A DNA stretch of 64,000 nt, from NCBI RefSeq assembly GCF_024397895.1, contig NZ_CP073346.1:744001-808000 (forward strand), in the 5' to 3' direction. Made by a program: the position numbers and the translations under genes. The notes under the pieces were generated by a model that worked only from the letters and a program-made list of their open reading frames with translations, was not told where the DNA came from and did not search any database. Of the stretch, positions 30,010 to 42,977 are shown one piece after another; the stretch's first letter is position 1, and each line of letters starts with the position of its first letter. The stretch comes from Pseudomonas benzenivorans (GTDB taxonomy: Bacteria; Pseudomonadota; Gammaproteobacteria; Pseudomonadales; Pseudomonadaceae).

Positions 30010-30798
30010 TCAAGCCTCCCCTGCGCGAAGATTAGCGATAAACGGACCGAAGCCGTTCTGACCGAGCCAGAACTTCAGCAGGTTATCCACCCCTTTGCTG
30101 GTCAGGGTGGCGCCGGCCAAACCGTCGACCTGATGCTCGGCTTGCGAACTCTGCGGATCGACGCCGCCCTTGACGATTTCCACGGCCAGATCGCCGCTTT
30201 CATCAAACAGCGTCTTGCCCGGCCATTGCCCCTTCCACTTGGGATTGTCGACTTCGCCGCCCAGCCCTGGCGTTTCGCCATGCTGATAGAAGCCCATGCC
30301 GACCACGGTATTGAGGTCGCCCTTGACGGCGATGAAACCGTGCAGGGTCGACCACAGGCCGTAGCCACGCACCGGCAGGATCAGCGTCTGCACCTGACCG
30401 TCCTGCTCCACCATGTACACAGTGGAGAAACGCTCCTGACGCTTGATCCCGGCGATGTCCTCACTGGCTGGCAGCGCGCTGGACAGTTTCGGGTCCTTGG
30501 ACGCCTTGAGTGGATCGAAGGTGATCGGATCATGGGCATCGGAGAAACTGCCGCTCTCCAGATCGACCAGTTTCGCGGTGATGGTACTGGCAAACAGCTC
30601 CTTGACCTGCTTGCCGCTCATCGAAGGATCGCCCAGACCGGCGATGGCCAGGATGCTGCGCTGCTTGTCCAGCAGGCGATTGTCGACCTGGGTCGGCTTC
30701 AGTGCGATGGCGGCGCCGGCGACGAACACCGAGCACACCAGGCACACCAGCAGGGCCACCGTCAGCGTACGGACGGTAGATTCTTTTTGACTAGACAT
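30010..30798 (-). CDS. nqrC: Na+-translocating NADH-quinone reductase subunit C
   Basis: 262 residues: one N-terminal membrane helix (about 11-33) and a periplasmic FMN-binding domain. The flavinylation motif is [10 protein letters not shown] with Thr231 as the covalent FMN site; the usual Ser before GAT is Ala here, which is tolerated by the DxxxGAT pattern. The gene overlaps nqrB by 8 nt. Confidence 0.96.
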   Translation of the reverse strand: MSSQKESTVRTLTVALLVCLVCSVFVAGAAIALKPTQVDNRLLDKQRSILAIAGLGDPSMSGKQVKELFASTITAKLVDLESGSFSDAHDPITFDPLKASKDPKLSSALPASEDIAGIKRQERFSTVYMVEQDGQVQTLILPVRGYGLWSTLHGFIAVKGDLNTVVGMGFYQHGETPGLGGEVDNPKWKGQWPGKTLFDESGDLAVEIVKGGVDPQSSQAEHQVDGLAGATLTSKGVDNLLKFWLGQNGFGPFIANLRAGEA

Positions 30799-32002
30799 TG
30801 CGTGCCAGCCTCCGCTTGATATTGGCCTGAACGACGAAGTGGTCGATCAGCGGTGCGAACAAGTTGGCGAACAGAATCGCCAGCATCATGCCTTCCGGGA
30901 ATGCCGGGTTGACCACACGGATCAGCACGACCATCACGCCGATCAGGGCGCCGAAGATCCACTTGCCGGTGTTGGTCATGGACGCCGACACCGGGTCGGT
31001 GGCCATGTAGAACATGCCGAAGGCGAAGCCGCCGACCACCAGGTGCCAATGCCAGGGCATGGCGAACATCGGGTTGGTGTCCGAACCGATGGCGTTGAAC
31101 AGCAGGGTCAGGCCGACCATGCCGAGCATCACGCCCGAGACGATGCGCCAGGAGGCGATCTTGGTCAGCACCAGCACGCCGCCGCCGATCAGGATGGCCA
31201 GGGTGCTGGTCTCGCCCAGGGAGCCGTGAATGGTGCCGACGAAGGCGTCCATCCAGGTGACACCCTGGTTGATGACGTTCTCGATGCCACCGGAAGCCGC
31301 CAGACTCAGGGCCGTGGCGCCGGCAAAGCCGTCCACGGTGGTCCACACCGCGTCGCCGGACATCTGCGCCGGGTAGGCGAAGAACAGGAAGGCACGACCG
31401 GTCAGGGCCGGGTTGAGGAAGTTCTTGCCGGTGCCGCCGAACACTTCCTTGCCGATCACCACGCCGAAGCTGATGCCCAGAGCCACCTGCCACAGCGGAA
31501 TGCTCGGCGGCAGGATCAGGGCGAACAGCACGGAAGTCACGAAGAAGCCTTCGTTGACCTCATGCTTGCGGATCGACGCGAACAGCACTTCCCAGAAACC
31601 GCCGACGATGAAGGTCACCGCATAGACAGGCAGGAACCAGGCCGCGCCCTGGATGAAGTTATCCCACAGGCTGTTCGGGTCGAACCCGGCCAGCGAGCCG
31701 ATCAGGGCGAAGCGCCAGCCCTCCTGAGCGGCCAGCAGCTCGGGGCTATTGGCGAAGATCAGGTTGGCCTGATAGCCGGCGTTCCACATGCCGAAGAACA
31801 TCGCCGGAAAGGTGCACAGCCAGACCGTGATCATCATGCGCTTGAGGTCGATGCCGTCGCGCACGTGGGCGGTGGTCTTGGTCACGCTGCCCGGGCGGTA
31901 GAAGAAGGTGTCGATGGCTTCGTACAAGGCATACCAGTTCTCGTACTTGCCGCCCTTCTCGAAGTTGTGCTCGATCTTGTCGAGGAAATCGCGAATACCC
32001 AT
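30791..32002 (-). CDS. nqrB: Na+-translocating NADH-quinone reductase subunit B
   Basis: 403 residues, about ten membrane helices. It carries a covalent FMN on Thr230 in [11 protein letters not shown], placed by ApbE, and riboflavin elsewhere in the family. The N-terminal cytoplasmic part binds the quinone-site region with NqrA. Three bases separate it from nqrA. Confidence 0.96.
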   Translation of the reverse strand: MGIRDFLDKIEHNFEKGGKYENWYALYEAIDTFFYRPGSVTKTTAHVRDGIDLKRMMITVWLCTFPAMFFGMWNAGYQANLIFANSPELLAAQEGWRFALIGSLAGFDPNSLWDNFIQGAAWFLPVYAVTFIVGGFWEVLFASIRKHEVNEGFFVTSVLFALILPPSIPLWQVALGISFGVVIGKEVFGGTGKNFLNPALTGRAFLFFAYPAQMSGDAVWTTVDGFAGATALSLAASGGIENVINQGVTWMDAFVGTIHGSLGETSTLAILIGGGVLVLTKIASWRIVSGVMLGMVGLTLLFNAIGSDTNPMFAMPWHWHLVVGGFAFGMFYMATDPVSASMTNTGKWIFGALIGVMVVLIRVVNPAFPEGMMLAILFANLFAPLIDHFVVQANIKRRLARNV

Positions 32003-32005
32003 GGA

Positions 32006-33615
<1,610 letters not shown>

Positions 33616-34185
33616 ATGCTCAGACCACTCGCCCTGTCCGCCCTGCTTCTGCTGAGCCCCACGCTCTTCGCCAGCGACCAGGAACGCCTGCGCCAGGCCG
33701 ATTTCCCGGCACAAAGGGCGCTGGAGCAGACGCGACTGGAGCTGAAGAACCAGGCTGTACTCAACTACCTGTGGCTGGACGTGTACGCAGCGGCCCTCTA
33801 TACCGAGCCCCGACTGCGCCCCGCCCAGGCAACCGCCAGCCAGAGCAGCAAACGCCTGGAGCTGTACTATTTTCGCGACATCGAGCGCGATGACCTGATC
33901 GAAGCGGCCTGGGTCACCCTGCGCAGACAGCACGCCGCAGCCACCCTCGAGCGCTTGCGCCCAGGACTCGACGCACTCCACAGCAACTTCCGCGACATCC
34001 GCCCCGGCGACCGCTACGCCCTGAACTACAGCCCCCGCGCCGGCCTCAGCCTGGAGCACAACGGCGTGACCGTCTTCACCAGCGACGACGCGGAACTCGC
34101 CAGCGCCTACCTGGGCATCTGGCTGGCCCCCAACGGCCTGTCCGAGCAACTGCGCGACACGCTGCTGGCAAATCCTGGGCAATAA
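33616..34185 (+). CDS. Exported chalcone-isomerase-like protein
   Basis: 189 residues with a signal peptide (MLRPLALSALLLLSPTLFAS). The mature part has WLDVYAAALYTEP, LELYYFRDIERDDLIEAAW and GDRYALNYSPRAGLSLEHNG, the pattern of bacterial periplasmic proteins with a chalcone-isomerase-like fold (Chalcone_3). No flavonoid chemistry should be assumed. The ATG at 33616 sits directly before the signal peptide, though the ribosome site is poor. In PAO1 I recall an amino-acid permease gene (aroP1) at this place. Confidence 0.82.
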   Translation: MLRPLALSALLLLSPTLFASDQERLRQADFPAQRALEQTRLELKNQAVLNYLWLDVYAAALYTEPRLRPAQATASQSSKRLELYYFRDIERDDLIEAAWVTLRRQHAAATLERLRPGLDALHSNFRDIRPGDRYALNYSPRAGLSLEHNGVTVFTSDDAELASAYLGIWLAPNGLSEQLRDTLLANPGQ

Positions 34186-34186
34186 A

Positions 34187-34210
34187 AAACGGGAGCCGAA
34201 GCTCCCGTTT
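34187..34210. terminator. Bidirectional intrinsic terminator
   Basis: 10-bp stem AAACGGGAGC (34187-34196) with GCTCCCGTTT (34201-34210) and a CGAA loop, A run on the left. It lies between the convergent chalcone-isomerase-like gene and gap. Confidence 0.82.
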
Positions 34211-34229
34211 CCGAGTGACCGTGAAAGGC

Positions 34230-35678
34230 TTAGCTCGGGAAGGCCGGCGGGTTGACCCCGACCATGTCTTCCATCACGCGCACCACCTGGCAGCTGTAGC
34301 CGAACTCGTTGTCGTACCACACGTACAGGACGACCCGATTGTCGTTGGCGATGGTCGCATCGGCGTCCACCACACCAGCATGACGCGAGCCGACGAAGTC
34401 GGTCGACACAACTTCCTGGGAATTGACGAAGTCAATCTGCTTGTGCAGATCAGAGTGCAGCGCCATGTAGCGCAGGTACTCGTTGACCTCTTCGCGACCG
34501 ACCGACTTCTCCAGGTTGAGGTTGAGGATCGCCATGGACACGTTGGGCGTCGGCACGCGAATCGCGTTACCGGTCAGCTTGCCCTTGAGCACCGGCAGCG
34601 CCTTGGCCGCCGCGGTGGCCGCGCCAGTCTCGGTGATCACCATGTTCAACGCCGCGCTGCGGCCGCGACGGCTGCCCTTGTGGAAGTTGTCGATCAGGTT
34701 CTGATCGTTGGTGTAGGAGTGCACGGTCTCGACGTGACCATTGATGATGCCGTACTTGTCGTTCATCGCCTTGAGCACCGGCACGATGGCGTTGGTGGTG
34801 CAGGAGGCGGCAGACACGATCCTGTCATCGGCAGTGATGTCGAGATGGTTGATACCATGCACGATGTTCTTCAGCTCACCCTTGCCCGGCGCGGTCAGCA
34901 CCACGCGATCGATGCCCGGGCACTTGAGGTGCTGGCCCAGGCCTTCGGCATCACGCCACTTGCCGGTATTGTCGACCAGCAGGGCATCCTGGATGCCGTA
35001 CTGGGTGTAGTCGATGGACGCCGGATCGTTGGAGTAGATGATCTGAATCAGGTTGCCATTGGCGGTCAGGGTGCTGTTTTCCTCGTCGATGGTGATGGTG
35101 CCGTCGAAGGGGCCGTGCACCGAGTCGCGACGCAGCAGACTGGCACGCTTGACCAGGTCGTTCTCCGCGCCCTTGCGCACGACGATGGCGCGCAGGCGCA
35201 GGCCATCGCCACCACCGATCTTCTCGATCAGGATGCGCGCCAGCAGGCGACCGATGCGACCGAAGCCATACAGCACCACGTCGGTACCCTTGCGCGCCAC
35301 GGCATTCTGCTGACCGGCGACCGGCGCCAGCTCATCGCGCACGAATTCCTCGATGCTACGGCCGTTGGCCTCTTGCAGGAACTTGGCCATCATCCGGCCC
35401 AGGTCCACGGAGGCGGCACCCAGCTTGAGCTCGCTCATGGTCTTGAGCATGGGGAACGTGTCATGCACCGACAGCTCGGCGTCGCCGTCCAGGCGATGAC
35501 GGGCATAGCGGTGGGCTTTGAGAATCTGGATGACGGAGCGGTTGATCAGGCTACGACCGTAGATCGAGGTGACCACGTTGTTGTTGCGATAGAGCTGACC
35601 AATCATCGGAATCATCGCTTCCGCAAGGGCTTCTCGATCGATCCACTCACCAAGACACTGGTCGGGCTTCTGAGTCAC
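34230..35678 (-). CDS. gap: Glyceraldehyde-3-phosphate dehydrogenase with N-terminal extension
   Basis: 482 residues, about 140 longer than ordinary GAPDH. Residues 1-130 form an extra helical domain (QLYRNNNVVTSIYGRSLINRS). The dehydrogenase part starts DVVLYGFGRIGRLLARIL and has the catalytic Cys293 in SAASCTTN and VWYDNEFGYS near the end. The GTG at 35678 has GGAAGG 8 nt upstream and is preferred over an ATG at 35696 that has none. It is divergent from mfd, as in other pseudomonads. It may work in gluconeogenesis; cofactor choice is not clear. Confidence 0.93.
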   Translation of the reverse strand: MTQKPDQCLGEWIDREALAEAMIPMIGQLYRNNNVVTSIYGRSLINRSVIQILKAHRYARHRLDGDAELSVHDTFPMLKTMSELKLGAASVDLGRMMAKFLQEANGRSIEEFVRDELAPVAGQQNAVARKGTDVVLYGFGRIGRLLARILIEKIGGGDGLRLRAIVVRKGAENDLVKRASLLRRDSVHGPFDGTITIDEENSTLTANGNLIQIIYSNDPASIDYTQYGIQDALLVDNTGKWRDAEGLGQHLKCPGIDRVVLTAPGKGELKNIVHGINHLDITADDRIVSAASCTTNAIVPVLKAMNDKYGIINGHVETVHSYTNDQNLIDNFHKGSRRGRSAALNMVITETGAATAAAKALPVLKGKLTGNAIRVPTPNVSMAILNLNLEKSVGREEVNEYLRYMALHSDLHKQIDFVNSQEVVSTDFVGSRHAGVVDADATIANDNRVVLYVWYDNEFGYSCQVVRVMEDMVGVNPPAFPS

Positions 35679-35765
35679 GGGCAATACCTTCCACATGTAG
35701 GGGCTGAAAAAAGGGGCTACATTATGACGGCGTGCGCAGGCAGGAGCAATGCACAGCTGTCGCAA

Positions 35766-35795
35766 CTGACACGATGCGCCCTCGCCCGCTACAAT
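35766..35795 (+). promoter_or_regulatory. Candidate sigma-70 promoter of mfd
   Basis: CTGACA (35766-35771), an 18-nt spacer and TACAAT (35790-35795), giving a start near 35802, about 26 nt before the chosen GTG of mfd. Confidence 0.5.
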
Positions 35796-35827
35796 CGCCG
35801 GCCTTGTACCACGACCGTGAGCCGCCC

Positions 35828-38800
35828 GTGCCTTTACCGACCGTGTCCGTACTGCGCCTGCCGCCCCTGCCGGCCACCGCCGGAAAACAGCACTGGGGCA
35901 ACCTGCCCGGCGCCGCCCTGAGCCTGGCCATTGCCGAAGCCGCCAGCGCCGTCCAGCGCTTCACCCTGCTGCTGACCGCCGACAGCCAGAGCGCCGAGCG
36001 CCTGGAGCAGGAGCTGAGTTTCTTCGCCCCGTCGTTGCCGGTGCTGCATTTCCCCGATTGGGAAACCCTGCCCTACGACCTGTTTTCGCCGCACCAGGAC
36101 ATCATTTCCCAGCGTATCGCCGCGCTCTACCGCCTGCCGGAGTTGAAGCATGGCGTGCTGGTAGTGCCCATCACCACCGCCCTACACCGCCTGGCGCCGA
36201 AGCGCTTCCTGCTCGGCAGCAGCCTGGTCCTGGATGTCGGCCAGAAACTCGACGTCGACGAGATGCGCCTGCGCCTGGAAGCGGCCGGCTACCGCTGCGT
36301 CGACACCGTCTACGAGCATGGCGAGTTCGCCGTGCGCGGGGCGCTGATCGACCTGTTCCCGATGGGCAGCGAGCTGCCCTACCGCATCGACCTGTTCGAC
36401 GACGAGATCGAAACCCTGCGCACCTTCGATCCGGAGACCCAGCGTTCGATCGACAAGGTCGAATCGATCAAGCTGCTGCCGGCCCGGGAGTTCCCCCTCG
36501 AGAAGAAGGCCGTCACCGATTTTCGCGGGCGCTTTCGCGAGCGCTTCGACGTCGACTTCCGCCGCTGCCCGATCTACCAGGACCTCGCCACCGGCATCAC
36601 CCCGGCCGGCATCGAGTACTACCTGCCGCTGTTCTTCGAGGAGTCGGCCACCCTGTTCGACTACCTGCCCCAGGACACCCAGGTGTTCTCCCTGCCCGGC
36701 ATCGAGAAGGCCGCCGAACACTTCTGGGTCGACGCGCGCAACCGCTACGAGGAACGCCGGGTCGACCCCGAGCGTCCGCTGCTGCCGCCGGCCGACATCT
36801 TCCTGCCGGTGGAGGAGTGTTTCGCCCGCTTGAAGGACTGGCCGCGGGTGGTGATCAGCCAGGAGGATATCGAGCCGGGCGTCGGCCGCCAGCGCTTCAA
36901 CGCCCAGCCACTGCCGGAACTGGCCATCGAGGCCAAGGCCAACGAACCGCTGGCCGCCCTGCGCCGTTTCATCGAGGCCCATCCCGGGCGCATCCTGTTC
37001 TGCGCCGAATCCGCCGGCCGCCGCGAGGTGCTGCTGGAACTGCTCGCCCGCCTCAAGCTCAAGCCCCGGGAAGTCGAAGGCTGGGAGGCGTTCAGCGCCA
37101 GCAGCGAGCGCCTGGCCATCTGCATCGCCCCCTTGGACGAGGGCCTGCTGCTCGATGAACTGGCGCTGATCGCCGAGAGCCCGCTGTTTGGCCAACGGGT
37201 CATGCAGCGCCGCCGCCGGGAGAAGACCCGCGATGGTGGCGACAATGTGATCAAGAACCTCACCGAGCTGCGCGAAGGCGCGCCGGTGGTGCACATCGAC
37301 CACGGCGTCGGCCGCTACCAGGGGCTGATCACCCTGGAGATCGAAGGCCAGAGCGCCGAATTCCTCGCCCTGCAGTACGCCGAGGAGGCCAAGCTCTACG
37401 TGCCGGTGGCCAGCCTGCACCTGATCGCCCGCTACACCGGCAGCGACGACGCCCTGGCGCCGCTGCATCGACTCGGCTCGGAGACCTGGCAGAAGGCCAA
37501 GCGCAAGGCCGCCGAGCAGGTGCGCGATGTGGCCGCCGAGCTGCTCGACATCTATGCCCGTCGCGCCGCCCGCGAGGGTTACGCCTTCGCCGACCCGCAG
37601 CTCGACTACGCCACCTTCAGCGCCGGCTTCCCCTTCGAGGAAACCCCGGACCAGCAGGCCGCGATCGACGCGGTGCGCGATGACATGCTGGCGCCCAAGC
37701 CGATGGACCGCCTGGTCTGTGGCGACGTCGGCTTCGGCAAGACCGAGGTGGCCATGCGGGCCGCCTTCATCGCCGTGCACAGCGGCCGCCAGGTGGCGGT
37801 CTTGGTGCCCACCACCCTGCTCGCCCAACAGCACTACAACAGTTTCCGCGATCGCTTCGCCGACTGGCCGGTCAAAGTCGAGGTCATGAGCCGCTTCAAG
37901 AGCGCCAAGGAAGTCGGCGAGGCCATGCAGCAGTTGGCCGAAGGCAAGGTCGACATCGTCATCGGCACCCACAAGCTGCTGCAGGACGACGTCAAGTTCA
38001 ACAACCTGGGCCTGGTGATCATCGACGAGGAACACCGCTTCGGCGTGCGCCAGAAGGAACAGCTCAAGGCCCTGCGCAGCGAGGTGGACATCCTCACCCT
38101 CACCGCCACGCCGATTCCGCGCACCCTGAACATGGCGGTGGCGGGCATGCGCGACCTGTCGATCATCGCCACCCCGCCGGCGCGCCGCCTGTCGGTGCGC
38201 ACCTTCGTCATGGAACAGCAGAACGGCGTGGTCAAGGAAGCCCTGCTGCGCGAGCTGCTGCGCGGCGGCCAGGTCTACTACCTGCACAACGACGTGAAGA
38301 CCATCGAGAAGTGCGCCGCCGACCTGGCCGTCCTGGTACCAGAGGCACGCATCGGCATCGGCCATGGGCAGATGCGCGAGCGCGATCTGGAACAGGTCAT
38401 GAGTGATTTCTATCACAAGCGCTTCAACGTGCTGATTGCCTCGACCATCATCGAGACCGGCATCGACGTCCCCAGCGCCAATACCATCATCATCGAGCGT
38501 GCCGACAAGTTCGGCCTGGCGCAGCTGCACCAGCTGCGCGGCCGCGTCGGTCGCAGCCACCACCAGGCCTACGCCTATCTGCTGACGCCGCCGCGCAAGC
38601 AGGTGACCGACGATGCGCAGAAGCGCCTGGAGGCCATCGCCAACGCCCAGGACCTGGGTGCCGGCTTCGTCCTGGCCACCCACGACCTGGAGATCCGCGG
38701 CGCCGGCGAACTGCTCGGCGACGGCCAGAGCGGGCAGATCCAGGCGGTCGGCTTCACCCTCTACATGGAAATGCTCGAGCGCGCGGTCAAAGCCATCCGC

Positions 38801-39280
38801 AAGGGCGAACAGCCCAACCTCGAACAACCGCTGGGCGGTGGCCCGGAAATCAACCTGCGGCTCCCGGCCCTGATCCCCGAAGATTACTTGCCGGACGTGC
38901 ACGCCCGGTTGATCCTCTACAAGCGCATTGCCTCGGCCACCGATGAGGACGGCCTCAAGGAGCTGCAGGTGGAGATGATCGACCGTTTCGGCCTGCTGCC
39001 GGAGCCGACCAAGAACCTGGTACGCCTGACCCTGCTCAAGCTGCAGGCCGAGCGCCTGGGCATCAAGAAGGTCGATGCCGGTCCCCAGGGCGGGCGCGTG
39101 GAGTTCGCCGCCGACACCTGCGTCGACCCGCTGACCCTGATCAAGCTGATCCAGAGCCAGCCCAACCGCTACAAGTTCGAAGGCGCCACCCTGCTCAAGT
39201 TCCTGGCGCCGATGGAGCGCCCGGAACTTCGTTTCAACACCCTGGAAGCGCTCTTCGAGCGCCTGACCCCCGCCGCTTAA
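35828..39280 (+). CDS. mfd: Transcription-repair coupling factor (Mfd)
   Basis: 1150-residue DNA translocase that removes stalled RNA polymerase and recruits UvrA. The N-terminal UvrB-like module includes LPVLHFPDWETLPYD. The RNA-polymerase-interacting domain lies at about 480-570 (VHIDHGVGRYQGLITLEI). Walker A CGDVGFGKTEVA is near 633 and the DEEH box IIDEEHRFGVRQ near 733; the TRCF domain ends the protein. The start is a GTG at 35828 or possibly at 35843 (MSVLRLPPLP); neither has a good ribosome site. Length matches E. coli Mfd (1148). Confidence 0.95.
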   Translation: MPLPTVSVLRLPPLPATAGKQHWGNLPGAALSLAIAEAASAVQRFTLLLTADSQSAERLEQELSFFAPSLPVLHFPDWETLPYDLFSPHQDIISQRIAALYRLPELKHGVLVVPITTALHRLAPKRFLLGSSLVLDVGQKLDVDEMRLRLEAAGYRCVDTVYEHGEFAVRGALIDLFPMGSELPYRIDLFDDEIETLRTFDPETQRSIDKVESIKLLPAREFPLEKKAVTDFRGRFRERFDVDFRRCPIYQDLATGITPAGIEYYLPLFFEESATLFDYLPQDTQVFSLPGIEKAAEHFWVDARNRYEERRVDPERPLLPPADIFLPVEECFARLKDWPRVVISQEDIEPGVGRQRFNAQPLPELAIEAKANEPLAALRRFIEAHPGRILFCAESAGRREVLLELLARLKLKPREVEGWEAFSASSERLAICIAPLDEGLLLDELALIAESPLFGQRVMQRRRREKTRDGGDNVIKNLTELREGAPVVHIDHGVGRYQGLITLEIEGQSAEFLALQYAEEAKLYVPVASLHLIARYTGSDDALAPLHRLGSETWQKAKRKAAEQVRDVAAELLDIYARRAAREGYAFADPQLDYATFSAGFPFEETPDQQAAIDAVRDDMLAPKPMDRLVCGDVGFGKTEVAMRAAFIAVHSGRQVAVLVPTTLLAQQHYNSFRDRFADWPVKVEVMSRFKSAKEVGEAMQQLAEGKVDIVIGTHKLLQDDVKFNNLGLVIIDEEHRFGVRQKEQLKALRSEVDILTLTATPIPRTLNMAVAGMRDLSIIATPPARRLSVRTFVMEQQNGVVKEALLRELLRGGQVYYLHNDVKTIEKCAADLAVLVPEARIGIGHGQMRERDLEQVMSDFYHKRFNVLIASTIIETGIDVPSANTIIIERADKFGLAQLHQLRGRVGRSHHQAYAYLLTPPRKQVTDDAQKRLEAIANAQDLGAGFVLATHDLEIRGAGELLGDGQSGQIQAVGFTLYMEMLERAVKAIRKGEQPNLEQPLGGGPEINLRLPALIPEDYLPDVHARLILYKRIASATDEDGLKELQVEMIDRFGLLPEPTKNLVRLTLLKLQAERLGIKKVDAGPQGGRVEFAADTCVDPLTLIKLIQSQPNRYKFEGATLLKFLAPMERPELRFNTLEALFERLTPAA

Positions 39281-39290
39281 GGACTCAACC

Positions 39291-39827
39291 ATGCGCGCAC
39301 TCCGCACCCTGGCCCTGCTGCCGCTCACCCTGCTCCTATTGCTCGCGCCCCCCGCGTTCGCCGACGGCCTGTATCAGGTCGAGGTCATCGTCTTCCGCCA
39401 GTCCGGCGAACCGGTTCCCGCCAGCCAGCCGGCGCCGGACGACTGGGCCCAGGGCGCCCTGCCGATCGACGTGGGCGGCGAGCGCGCCACTGCACTGAAC
39501 AGCGAAGCCGCCAAGCTCAAGGCCGCCAACGGCTACCAGGTGCTGCTGCACAAGGCCTGGTCGCAGAACCTGTCCGGCTCGGCCAGTCGCGTGGCGCTGA
39601 GTACCGGCGGCGAGCAGTTCGGTCATTTCCCCGTGGAAGGCACCCTCAGCCTCAAGCAGGCGCGCTTCATCGACGTGGAGGCCGACCTCTGGGTCAATCA
39701 GTTCGACGCCAGCGGCCTGCTGCAGGGCAGCGAGCGCATCAGGCAGGACAGCCGCCTCAAGACCGGCGAACTGACCTACCTGGACCACGGCAGCCTCGGC
39801 CTGCTGATCCGCGTCAGCCCGCTGTAA
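39291..39827 (+). CDS. csiV: CsiV family exported protein
   Basis: 178 residues with a signal peptide (LLPLTLLLLLAPPAFA). It begins mature DGLYQVEVIVFRQ, the block typical of CsiV, a protein found next to mfd that contributes to envelope or cell-shape maintenance in Vibrio. A second conserved part is FPVEGTLSLKQARFIDVEADLWVN. It starts 10 nt after mfd, so it is co-transcribed. The function in this organism is inferred. Confidence 0.82.
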   Translation: MRALRTLALLPLTLLLLLAPPAFADGLYQVEVIVFRQSGEPVPASQPAPDDWAQGALPIDVGGERATALNSEAAKLKAANGYQVLLHKAWSQNLSGSASRVALSTGGEQFGHFPVEGTLSLKQARFIDVEADLWVNQFDASGLLQGSERIRQDSRLKTGELTYLDHGSLGLLIRVSPL

Positions 39828-39841
39828 AGCCAGCGCAACAA

Positions 39842-39868
39842 AAAAGGGCCGCGCAATGCGGCCCTTTT
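39842..39868. terminator. Bidirectional intrinsic terminator between csiV and mtnP
   Basis: 11-bp stem AAAAGGGCCGC with GCGGCCCTTTT and a 5-nt loop, A run before. It lies between convergent genes. Confidence 0.85.
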
Positions 39869-39886
39869 AATGTGGGCGAAAAAACT

Positions 39887-41633
<1,747 letters not shown>

Positions 41634-41654
41634 GCTTGAACTCACTCGAAATCC

Positions 41655-42179
41655 TTAATTGAGGGGCGTTGCCGCCCATTCCGGACAGGGCGCTTCCTCG
41701 ATGCGCACCGGACACTGCCGGGGCACAAGGGGAAACAGCGCGATCAGGTCGTCATTGCGCAGTCGGATACAGCCATGGGAACGCGGCACGCCCATGGGCT
41801 CGCTGTCCGGCGTACCGTGCAGGTAGATGTAGCGTCGAAAGGTATCCACCTTGCCGAGCCTGTTGCGCCCCGGCTCGCAGCCGCTGAGCCAGAGGATGCG
41901 CGAGAGTATCCAGTCACGTTCGGGAAACTGCGCAGCCAGCTCGGCCGACCACAGCTCGCCAGTCCAGCGCCGCCCACGCAGCACCGCCCCCAGCGGCAGC
42001 CCCTCGCCGATCTTCGCCCGTACCTGATGCAGGCCGCGGGGCGTGCAGCCCGAGCCGTTGAGCTCGCCCGGACCATTGAGCGCAGTAGACACCGCTAGAC
42101 GCAGCAACAGCTGCCCGTCGGCAAAGCCGTACAGGCACTGATCGGCGAGTGAGATGTGGAGAAAATCGAGGGCGCGCAT
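41655..42179 (-). CDS. YkuD-family L,D-transpeptidase-like protein without signal peptide
   Basis: 174 residues. The YkuD catalytic block is IYLHGTPDSEPMGVPRSHGCIRL with His121, His135 and nucleophile Cys137. Such enzymes link meso-diaminopimelate residues in peptidoglycan. The N-terminus MRALDFLHISLADQCLYGF starts straight into the beta-sheet core and no signal sequence or anchor is visible upstream in frame. Location is therefore unclear: it may act in the cytoplasm, possibly on recycled muropeptides handled by its neighbour NagZ. Confidence 0.87.
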   Translation of the reverse strand: MRALDFLHISLADQCLYGFADGQLLLRLAVSTALNGPGELNGSGCTPRGLHQVRAKIGEGLPLGAVLRGRRWTGELWSAELAAQFPERDWILSRILWLSGCEPGRNRLGKVDTFRRYIYLHGTPDSEPMGVPRSHGCIRLRNDDLIALFPLVPRQCPVRIEEAPCPEWAATPLN

Positions 42180-42227
42180 GGGCGGCTAGCTTAGCGGATC
42201 ACGCCCGCCAAGCCCACCCGTGGGGCA

Positions 42228-42935
42228 TCAAACCTTGGCGGGCGCGACCGGACTCTTGCTCCGAGGCTTGTGCTGGGCGTTGGCCAGGGCCTCATCGACC
42301 AGCCCACTCTCGGACCGCATGCCGGCGGCCAGAAACGGCACCATCAGGCGCATCACCTGCTCGATCGAGGTATTGACCCCGAAATCCGTCTCGGCCATCG
42401 CCCGCAGTGCCTTGATCCCGGACATGCTGAACGCCGCGGCACCCAGCATGAAGTGCACCCGCCAGAACAACTCCAGCGGCGGAATGCGCGGCGCCGCTTC
42501 GTGCACCAGGAGCATGTAGCGACGAAACACCTTGCCGTACACTTCTTCCAGATACTTGCGCAGGTGACCCTGGCTCTGGCTGAACGCCAGGCCCAGCAGG
42601 CGCATGAAGATCGACAGGTCGTTACCGCTGCGCGGCTTTACCGCCAGGGCCTGCTCCACCAGCAGCTCAAGCAACTCCTCGAGACTGACCTTAGCCTCGG
42701 GCTTGGCCTGGCGGCGGTCCAGTTCACGCTCGAGACTGGCGCAGAACGGCCCGAGAAAGCGCGAGAAGACCGCCTGAATCAGCGCCTTCTTCGAACCGAA
42801 ATGGTAATTTACCGCGGCCAGGTTGACCCCGGCCTTGCTGGTAATAAGCCGCAACGAAGTCTCGGCAAAGCCCTTCTCCGCGAACAGCTGTTCCGCTGCA
42901 TCGAGAATGCGTTCAACGGTTTCCGATTGGGCCAT
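42228..42935 (-). CDS. psrA: TetR-family regulator PsrA
   Basis: 235 residues. The helix-turn-helix lies at about 24-47 (FAETSLRLITSKAGVNLAAVNYHFGSK family pattern). PsrA in Pseudomonas senses long-chain acyl ligands, represses its own gene and fadBA, and activates rpoS. The identification rests on sequence pattern, its place next to lexA as in P. aeruginosa, and two palindromic CAAAC/GAAAC-N4 boxes overlapping its promoter. The C-terminal tail (KPRSKSPVAPAKV) is basic and probably disordered. Confidence 0.9.
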   Translation of the reverse strand: MAQSETVERILDAAEQLFAEKGFAETSLRLITSKAGVNLAAVNYHFGSKKALIQAVFSRFLGPFCASLERELDRRQAKPEAKVSLEELLELLVEQALAVKPRSGNDLSIFMRLLGLAFSQSQGHLRKYLEEVYGKVFRRYMLLVHEAAPRIPPLELFWRVHFMLGAAAFSMSGIKALRAMAETDFGVNTSIEQVMRLMVPFLAAGMRSESGLVDEALANAQHKPRSKSPVAPAKV

Positions 42936-42949
42936 GACCTTTCACCTGA

Positions 42950-42963
42950 CAAACACTCGTTTG
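42950..42963. promoter_or_regulatory. PsrA operator, box 1
   Basis: CAAACACTCGTTTG, a perfect CAAAC-N4-GTTTG palindrome 15 nt upstream of the psrA ATG, matching the published PsrA pattern (G/C)AAAC-N2-4-GTTT(G/C). It directly abuts box 2. Confidence 0.8.
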
Positions 42964-42977
42964 AAACATACGTTTCA
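42964..42977. promoter_or_regulatory. PsrA operator, box 2, over the psrA -10
   Basis: GAAACATACGTTTC, a perfect GAAAC-N4-GTTTC palindrome adjoining box 1. It covers the -10 hexamer of the psrA promoter, so binding should block the polymerase and give autorepression. Confidence 0.8.

Noticed and set aside
36182..39328. Long open frame antisense to mfd
   Set aside because: Stop codons are rare opposite GC-biased codons. The reading is rich in Gln, Gly, Ala and Val with no domain, while mfd is complete on the plus strand.
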